Origin: a virus
Strand: one strand, 5' to 3'
Length of the DNA: 22,993 nucleotides
Virus record (IMG/VR): IMGVR_UViG_3300009160_000181
Coordinates: 1 to 22,993 of that record
Below the pieces are notes generated by a model that made no database searches, was not told the DNA's origin, and saw nothing but the letters and a program-made list of their open reading frames with translations. This document shows positions 19,177 to 22,993 of this stretch, piece after piece. How positions within the stretch are numbered: the stretch's first letter is position 1; every line of letters starts with the position of its first letter. The translations under genes were made by a program, and so were the position numbers.

Positions 19177-19458
19177 TTATTGGAGAACTCTCCATCCGTC
19201 GTGATGTCCTGTGACGAGAAGTTCTTTCCATTCTTGTTCGGACTCGCAGTAGTAGAAGATGTCGTCGTCCCACGCAGACCACATATCGTGTTCGGAGTGG
19301 TCGGGGTCTGACAAAATATCCGTCACCCGTACGGCGTTCTCATCAACAATGATACGAACACCCTCTGTTGCTTCGGGAGTGTCGTCCCAAATAATCTCTA
19401 CCTCAACGCCGTTGAGTGTAAATCCATCTTCGGGTGTATGAAAAGCGATGAGTCCCAT
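19177..19458 (-). CDS. Hypothetical acidic protein
   Basis: A 93-residue protein, very acidic and Trp-rich (MWSAWDDDIFYYCESEQEWK). The first part is strand-rich (FTLNGVEVEIIWDDTPEATE, GVRIIVDENAVRVTD). No family is recognised. The start shares a base with the preceding stop and AAGGAGAGC lies upstream. It is the last gene of a four-gene unit beginning at 20262. Confidence 0.58.
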   Translation of the reverse strand: MGLIAFHTPEDGFTLNGVEVEIIWDDTPEATEGVRIIVDENAVRVTDILSDPDHSEHDMWSAWDDDIFYYCESEQEWKELLVTGHHDGWRVLQ

Positions 19459-19886
19459 TACTTGCTCTCCTTAGACCATCTGTAACCTTGGCGCATACCG
19501 TCCATTACCGTCGTGTTGTATTCGTTCCACATTGTGTCGTCATTGAGAATGTAGTCAGCAACACCGCTCAGTTCGTCATCAGTGGCTACCTCGGCAGTCC
19601 AAGTCAGATACGCAATAGCGTCATCGTCAGTGGCGTAACCGTTACTCAACTGTTCCTCTGCTTCGCTACGGAGAGATGATGGAGAGAACGCCACCGTATT
19701 GCGATAGGTCAAGTCCGTCAGGTTGAGTGGCTTACCGAGTCGTTCGGCAATCTCAACAAGGTCAGAGTCATCACCATCGTTCACGAGTGTCGTGTCGTGG
19801 TCGTCCAGTTTCTCCACATCAACGATAACGCATTCGTCAGCGTCAATAATAGTCCCTGTACCAATATGAACAACGAGTTTCGTCAT
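19458..19886 (-). CDS. Hypothetical acidic protein
   Basis: A 142-residue acidic protein with beta-rich beginning (KLVVHIGTGTIIDADECVIV) and helical acidic remainder (YATDDDAIAYLTWTAEVATD). No family is recognised. ATGA overlap with the upstream gene and AAGGAGA as ribosome binding site support the start. Its acidity is shared with its neighbours, a common trait of actinophage early proteins. Confidence 0.58.
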   Translation of the reverse strand: MTKLVVHIGTGTIIDADECVIVDVEKLDDHDTTLVNDGDDSDLVEIAERLGKPLNLTDLTYRNTVAFSPSSLRSEAEEQLSNGYATDDDAIAYLTWTAEVATDDELSGVADYILNDDTMWNEYNTTVMDGMRQGYRWSKESK

Positions 19887-20080
19887 TTCGCCTTCTCCTG
19901 AGCCATCATTTCCAAGAAGTCCAAGTCGGGGTCAAGTTCTCTGTCCTGAGCCTCAAACTCGTAATCGTGCGTCTTGATTGCGCCCTCAATAACAATGTCA
20001 CGGGCTTGGCGTATTGCTTCGTCCTCGTTCTCTGCTTCCACATTCACGGACGCAAAAATGCCTACACGGTAATACTTCAT
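19883..20080 (-). CDS. DpnD/PcfM-like small protein
   Basis: A 65-residue protein with a beta strand (KYYRVGIFASVNVEAE) followed by NEDEAIRQARDIV. The pattern strand, then E-A-x-[ND/SE]-E-D-E-A and a helix, is that of small DpnD/PcfM-like and related phage domains. It is a paralogue of the adjacent gene. The function of such domains is unknown. ATGA overlaps on both sides place it in the middle of the unit starting at 20262. Confidence 0.65.
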   Translation of the reverse strand: MKYYRVGIFASVNVEAENEDEAIRQARDIVIEGAIKTHDYEFEAQDRELDPDLDFLEMMAQEKAK

Positions 20081-20262
20081 TCGGTTTCTCCTAAGTAGTA
20101 GTCGTCGGTTAGTGCTATCTCAATATCTAAGAACTCGCAACAGTTAGCGAGTCCGTCACCGTCAAGGGCGTGAAGTTCCTGCGAGCCGAGTTTTAGTGCC
20201 TCGTCCTCGCTCTCAGCCTCTATCTCTAAGTGAATGATGTACTCAATGTGGTAGGTGGTCAT
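20077..20262 (-). CDS. DpnD/PcfM-like small protein, paralogue
   Basis: A 61-residue protein with MTTYHIEYIIHLEIEAESED and then EALKLGSQELHALDGDG. It shares the strand plus EAE-[SN]-EDEA helix pattern with the next gene, so the two are a tandem duplication. It is the first gene of its unit, directly behind leader element copy 5, with AAGGAG about 13 bases before the ATG and a weak inverted repeat between that may shorten the gap. Confidence 0.65.
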   Translation of the reverse strand: MTTYHIEYIIHLEIEAESEDEALKLGSQELHALDGDGLANCCEFLDIEIALTDDYYLGETE

Positions 20263-20267
20263 AGTTA

Positions 20268-20300
20268 CAGTGAACTCCTTATTAGTAGTAATAACAACCT
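20268..20300 (-). promoter_or_regulatory. Leader element, copy 5
   Basis: In the gene sense it begins AGGTTGTTATTACTACTAAT, carries AAGGAG and ends GTTCACTG, just before the ATG at 20262. Upstream, CTCAC-CC-GTGAG (20301-20312) could form a small hairpin. Confidence 0.68.
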
Positions 20301-20316
20301 CACGGGTGAGATTTCT

Positions 20317-20571
20317 TTAGCAATAATGAATGTTGGTGATACTCGTTAGCGTGATTTCCATTTCTGCCCACGCATTGCCAAGATTGCTATTGGAGAGGAC
20401 GAGTATTCCGTTCTCAACGGCAAGCACCTCGCCCTCGTAGATGTCGCCATCAAGTGTTGTGACCAAGACGGTACTGAATGTCTTGGCTAATGCCTTCAGA
20501 AGTGATGAGTCACACCAAGACGAGGCTTCATCGTGATGGGTAATGGTGAATGGTGCTTTGTCGCTTCTCAT
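20317..20571 (-). CDS. Small protein with Sm-like C-terminal domain
   Basis: An 84-residue protein. The ATG at 20571 overlaps the upstream stop (ATGA) and has AAGGAA upstream; a longer frame to 20670 is a shadow of the neighbouring gene. Residues about 30-80 read as strand-turn-strand: STVLVTTLDGDIYEGEVLAV, GILVLSNSN, then EMEITLTSITNI. The order hydrophobic-x-x-L-x-D-G-x-x-x-x-G-x-V ... L-x-L-x-N ... I-x-x-I is the Sm/LSm pattern, so an RNA-binding ring is possible. Similarity is by eye only. Confidence 0.55.
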   Translation of the reverse strand: MRSDKAPFTITHHDEASSWCDSSLLKALAKTFSTVLVTTLDGDIYEGEVLAVENGILVLSNSNLGNAWAEMEITLTSITNIHYC

Positions 20572-20912
20572 GCCAGTTCCTTGCGGATACGGCGAGCGAG
20601 TTCGTCTGCCTGCGAGCCACGCCCGTTGTAGTCGTTGTGAGAGTTGATACCAAGCGCACCGCAGAGCCAATACAAGAAAGTGAGGTTGTACACGCCCTTG
20701 AGTTTCTCCATCGGCTTACCGTCCTTGCCAAAAATGGTGGACTTGTGGTCAGACTTGTCTGACTTGAAAGTTTGGATGAGTTTCGCTTTACTCAGTTCGT
20801 CCTCACTGAAGTGAGGGGCGTAGAAGTCGGGATTGAAGATGGTATGCCCGTCGCCAATGATTTTCCCGTCAGCGATAGCGTCTTTGGTTCGTTGTAAGAG
20901 TGTAGTGGTCAT
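20568..20912 (-). CDS. Hypothetical actinophage protein
   Basis: A 114-residue protein starting at the ATG at 20912, directly behind leader element copy 6; the frame running to 21098 lies within another gene. The C-terminal half contains LKGVYNLTFLYWLCGALGIN and YNGRGSQADELARRI, a block I associate with proteins of unknown function in actinophages. AGGAAG lies upstream with a GTTC-AATA-GAAC inverted repeat between it and the ATG. Confidence 0.62.
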   Translation of the reverse strand: MTTTLLQRTKDAIADGKIIGDGHTIFNPDFYAPHFSEDELSKAKLIQTFKSDKSDHKSTIFGKDGKPMEKLKGVYNLTFLYWLCGALGINSHNDYNGRGSQADELARRIRKELA

Positions 20913-20918
20913 AGTTCT

Positions 20919-20950
20919 ATTGAACTTCCTAATAGTAGTAATAACAACCT
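20919..20950 (-). promoter_or_regulatory. Leader element, copy 6
   Basis: In the gene sense it begins AGGTTGTTATTACTACTATT, carries AGGAAG and ends GTTCAAT, just before the ATG at 20912. Confidence 0.66.
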
Positions 20951-20961
20951 GTGATTTAGAT

Positions 20962-21345
20962 TTATTCAATGGGCGTACAACGGAGATGAGCAACGCCGTC
21001 CTCACCGTAGGAAGTTGGTTGGTCGCCGTCATACTTGCCACCCATCGGGTCACCGCATTGGTCGCACGAATGTCCGTCCTGCCAAGAGATAGGCTCACGG
21101 AGAGTCCCCAAACTCACCCAGTTGGAGAAGTCGGTATTCCATTCACCATTAGTGAATGTCATCGGGTAGGCATTGACACGGATTTCCTCGCTCATATCGG
21201 AACGCCAAATGTTGATATCCCAATCGTTGTCATAGGACTCCCACCAATCGTCGGAGAACTCCAAGTAGCCGACGGTGGCAAGTTTGTTCTTAGCCCATTC
21301 CATAATGGCAATGGCTGTTGCTTCGGGCATAGTAAGTGTGTTCAT
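20962..21345 (-). CDS. Zinc-motif hypothetical protein
   Basis: A 127-residue acidic, Trp-rich protein. The C-terminal part has SCDQCGDPMGGKYDGDQP followed by a His-Leu-Arg-Cys (VAHLRCTPIE), giving C-x-x-C ... H-x-x-C, one zinc site. The N-terminal part (about 1-85) is mixed helix and strand and not recognised. Leader element copy 7 lies about 80 bases upstream of the ATG, farther than in the other units, and repeat copy e lies between. Confidence 0.62.
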   Translation of the reverse strand: MNTLTMPEATAIAIMEWAKNKLATVGYLEFSDDWWESYDNDWDINIWRSDMSEEIRVNAYPMTFTNGEWNTDFSNWVSLGTLREPISWQDGHSCDQCGDPMGGKYDGDQPTSYGEDGVAHLRCTPIE

Positions 21346-21397
21346 AGTGGGGTATCGGTTCTGCTATTTCGTTAGTTGGGTCAGTTTTTATTTTTGG

Positions 21398-21411
21398 TAT
21401 CCGCCACCGTC
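21398..21411 (-). repeat. Dispersed repeat, partial copy e
   Basis: The plus strand reads TATCCGCCACCGTC; eleven bases (CCGCCACCGTC) match copies a and b. It is in the leader of the gene starting at 21345, about 10 kb from the other copies. Confidence 0.4.
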
Positions 21412-21423
21412 GGGCGTTAGATA

Positions 21424-21456
21424 CAGTGAACCGCCTAGTAGTAGTAACAACAACCT
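21424..21456 (-). promoter_or_regulatory. Leader element, copy 7
   Basis: In the gene sense it begins AGGTTGTTGTTACTACTACT and ends GGTTCACTG, followed by TATC. It is upstream of the gene at 21345 and back-to-back with copy 8. Confidence 0.66.
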
Positions 21457-21507
21457 CGCTAAATGATTTATCCAAAGACTCAGACCGAGCCCCGCATTTT
21501 TATTCAG

Positions 21508-21528
21508 TTGTCCACAGCCTGTGGATAA
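21508..21528. promoter_or_regulatory. Inverted DnaA-box pair between leader copies 7 and 8
   Basis: TTGTCCACA (21508-21516), the high-GC actinobacterial form, faces TGTGGATAA (21520-21528) across GCC. It lies centrally in the divergent region between the genes at 21345 and 21644. A near-box (TTATCCAAA) is at 21470. Confidence 0.7.
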
Positions 21529-21583
21529 AGTTACGCCCAACTACGGTAACTGCCTAACCGATACTTAGATAAATCCCACGAAC

Positions 21584-21616
21584 AGGTTGTGTTGTGTAAA
21601 CCTACGCTGTTCACTG
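21584..21616 (+). promoter_or_regulatory. Leader element, copy 8, plus strand
   Basis: It reads AGGTTGTGTTGTGTAAACCT and ends CTGTTCACTG, the same length and ends as the minus-strand copies but in the opposite direction. It precedes the plus-strand block starting at 21644. Confidence 0.6.
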
Positions 21617-21643
21617 TAAATACAACGACGAAAGGAAACTCCA

Positions 21644-21952
21644 ATGGGAATGGATATATACGGCAAGAACCAAACGAGCGAAAAGGGGAGTATGACACAC
21701 CTAGACATCAAGCCCAAATATGACATCAGCCTTAGCACTTGTGGAATGACCGACTCCGAAATCATCGCAGAGGTCACTCACCTTCTCCGACGAGAGGGAG
21801 TCCCCCAACACGAAATTGAGGAGTTCCGCACTCAGACTCATACATACTCGCCAAACGACTACTCCGTTTTTCTCCGCATCATCCTTTCTTGGGTGAGGGT
21901 TATTGAGATGGACGAAAGCCAAGTCGCCTGCCTTGAGGAAGGTGACAACTAA
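21644..21952 (+). CDS. Hypothetical protein sharing an N-terminal tag with the next gene
   Basis: A 102-residue protein starting MGMDIYGKNQTSEKGS, nearly identical over these 16 residues to the next protein, after which the two differ completely. The rest is mostly helical (SEIIAEVTHLLRREGVPQHE) and not recognised. AAAGGA lies 8 bases before the ATG. It is the first gene of a four-gene plus-strand unit. It probably arose by fusion of the tag of the neighbour to another sequence. Confidence 0.62.
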   Translation: MGMDIYGKNQTSEKGSMTHLDIKPKYDISLSTCGMTDSEIIAEVTHLLRREGVPQHEIEEFRTQTHTYSPNDYSVFLRIILSWVRVIEMDESQVACLEEGDN

Positions 21953-22470
21953 TGGGTATGGATGTATACGGCAAAAACACAACGAGCGAAAAAGGTTCTT
22001 ACTTCCGCAACAATGTTTGGTGGTGGCGACCACTATGGAACTACTGTGAGGAACTACACGGCGACATCGCTCGTAAAGTTGATAGCGGATACTCCAACGA
22101 CGGTGATGGTCTTGACGCAGATGACGCACTCGCTCTCGGTCAGCGACTACTCAACGACCTCGCTACGGGTGTAACCGCCAAGTACGAAACCGAATACCGT
22201 GAACACCTAGCCTCGCTACCAACATCGGACTGCGACTACTGTCAAGGTACGGGTATCCGTTCGGATACTGTCGGCGTTGATAACGGTATGCCCGATAAAG
22301 AACTAGAGGAAGCGGACGCAATCATTCTCGGACGCACTCACGGGTGGTGTAATGCCTGTCGTGGACACGGCAAGGTAGAACACTTCGCAACAAACTACCC
22401 ATTCTCAACGGAAAATGTCCAAGAGTTTGCTGAGTTCCTGCTTGACTGCGGTGGATTTGAGATTTGCTGA
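21952..22470 (+). CDS. Protein with DnaJ-type zinc motif
   Basis: A 172-residue protein starting MGMDVYGKNTTSEKGSYFRN and continuing VWWWRPLWNYC, an opening I associate with a small bacterial and phage family of unknown function. Residues about 83-92 (CDYCQGTGI) and 125-133 (CNACRGHGKV) are C-x-x-C-x-G-x-G repeats, as in the DnaJ zinc centre, and together can hold one zinc. It overlaps both neighbours by one base. Role unknown; protein or nucleic-acid binding is plausible. Confidence 0.68.
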   Translation: MGMDVYGKNTTSEKGSYFRNNVWWWRPLWNYCEELHGDIARKVDSGYSNDGDGLDADDALALGQRLLNDLATGVTAKYETEYREHLASLPTSDCDYCQGTGIRSDTVGVDNGMPDKELEEADAIILGRTHGWCNACRGHGKVEHFATNYPFSTENVQEFAEFLLDCGGFEIC

Positions 22471-22799
22471 TGAAACTCCGAGACTTACACCCACTGGTTG
22501 CCGATAAAGTCGCAGACGCTATGTGCGATGCTCTCCTTGTCGCTTGGGACGGTTGCCACAAAATCTATGTGGCTCTAGACGACGAGCAGGCACAGTGGTT
22601 TGAGGAAAACTACGAATACTCCGTACGGGGGACAAGCGACGAAATGCTTACCGCACTTGACTGTTGGTACACCAACTCTTGCGGTCTGAGGTTTGTCAAT
22701 GCTGTCGCCACTAATCACGCCGACCCGAACGCTGGTTTCATCAGTCTCATTAGTCAGGGTGACTCTTGGGATTACGACGACGAACAGGATGATGAATGA
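22470..22799 (+). CDS. Hypothetical protein
   Basis: A 109-residue acidic protein beginning MKLRDLHPLVADKVADAMCD. The ATG overlaps the preceding TGA by one base (TGATG). It has a helical start, one short alternating stretch (KIYVALDDEQAQWFEENYE) and an acidic tail. No family is recognised. Confidence 0.6.
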   Translation: MKLRDLHPLVADKVADAMCDALLVAWDGCHKIYVALDDEQAQWFEENYEYSVRGTSDEMLTALDCWYTNSCGLRFVNAVATNHADPNAGFISLISQGDSWDYDDEQDDE

Positions 22800-22984
22800 C
22801 CTACAACCACGCTTTCACCATCGCATTCTCTGTCAGTGGCTCGCAATACGAGGACTGGACGGAATGTGTTACCAACGAGAAGGCACTAGTGATGGCGGGG
22901 CTATACGAACGCCTTGCTCAACTTGGGTCGCCTTCCTCTGAGTACCCCGAAGCCCTTGACGGGTTTGACACCTATGAGGAATAA
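22796..22984 (+). CDS. Hypothetical small protein
   Basis: A 62-residue protein in ATGA overlap with the previous gene: a strand (HAFTIAFSVSGSQ), then a helix (NEKALVMAGLYERLAQLG) and an acidic tail. The strand-helix order loosely resembles the DpnD/PcfM-like proteins on the minus strand. It is the last gene seen before the window ends. Confidence 0.58.
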   Translation: MTYNHAFTIAFSVSGSQYEDWTECVTNEKALVMAGLYERLAQLGSPSSEYPEALDGFDTYEE

Positions 22985-22993
22985 ATCTTTCCG

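Noticed and set aside
20571-21098. Long N-terminal extensions of the genes starting at 20571 and 20912
   Set aside because: The extra codons lie inside neighbouring genes in another frame or in the leader element; starts with ribosome binding sites and ATGA overlaps or leader elements are downstream.

Overview
The window looks like part of a double-stranded DNA phage (possibly a phage-plasmid) of an actinobacterium. It has about 40 tightly packed genes, most of them short, with many ATGA/GTGA stop-start overlaps and blocks that change strand. Several genes belong to families frequent in actinophages: a DUF1599 protein, a DUF6011 zinc motif, an Api92-like protein, a helicase-associated-domain protein and many Cys-rich mini-proteins. 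There are no ribosomal or core metabolic operons. An actinobacterial host is suggested by the CPGEC-type ferredoxin, the Ltp and DUF732-like lipoproteins with Thr/Ala/Pro linkers, and SOS boxes of the GAAC-N4-GTTC type. Thr-Glu-Ala-Pro-rich linkers weakly suggest Acidimicrobiia. No capsid, tail, terminase, integrase or tRNA gene was recognised, so lifestyle is open.

Layout. (1) 1-4571, plus strand: the end of a methionine aminopeptidase, a holin-like membrane protein, a ferredoxin, a ribbon-helix-helix protein, two lipoproteins (one with the Ltp superinfection-exclusion repeat), small membrane proteins and zinc-binding proteins. (2) 4574-5775: a putative nuclease-like gene and a CmcI-like methyltransferase, divergently transcribed. 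(3) 5782-9449, minus: an 857-residue pentapeptide-repeat protein with sigma-like segments, then a three-gene operon of a small ribbon-helix-helix protein and two replication-type proteins. (4) 9450-11696: a gene-free stretch with hairpins, the DUF1599 gene and its partner, and a helicase-associated-domain/HTH gene with a membrane protein. A 15-base repeat recurs through this part. (5) 11697-12953: about 1.25 kb without genes that looks like a replication origin. It holds four SOS/LexA-type palindromes abutting about 15 DnaA boxes, then 10-bp iterons, TCA/TCG repeats, a G-quadruplex motif and tetranucleotide microsatellites, and ends in a terminator of the next operon. (6) 12954-21345, mainly minus: a MoxR-type AAA+ ATPase with a metallopeptidase-VWA partner, then many small early-type genes. 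(7) 21644-22984, plus: four overlapping small genes.

The most striking features are regulatory. In the right half a roughly 33-base leader element recurs eight times, always pointing into the gene block that follows. Inverted DnaA-box pairs sit in two divergent promoter regions. The LexA-type boxes touch the DnaA-box array and have no obvious gene to control. That arrangement would suit a replication origin gated by the host SOS response. This last point is inference from site arrangement only.
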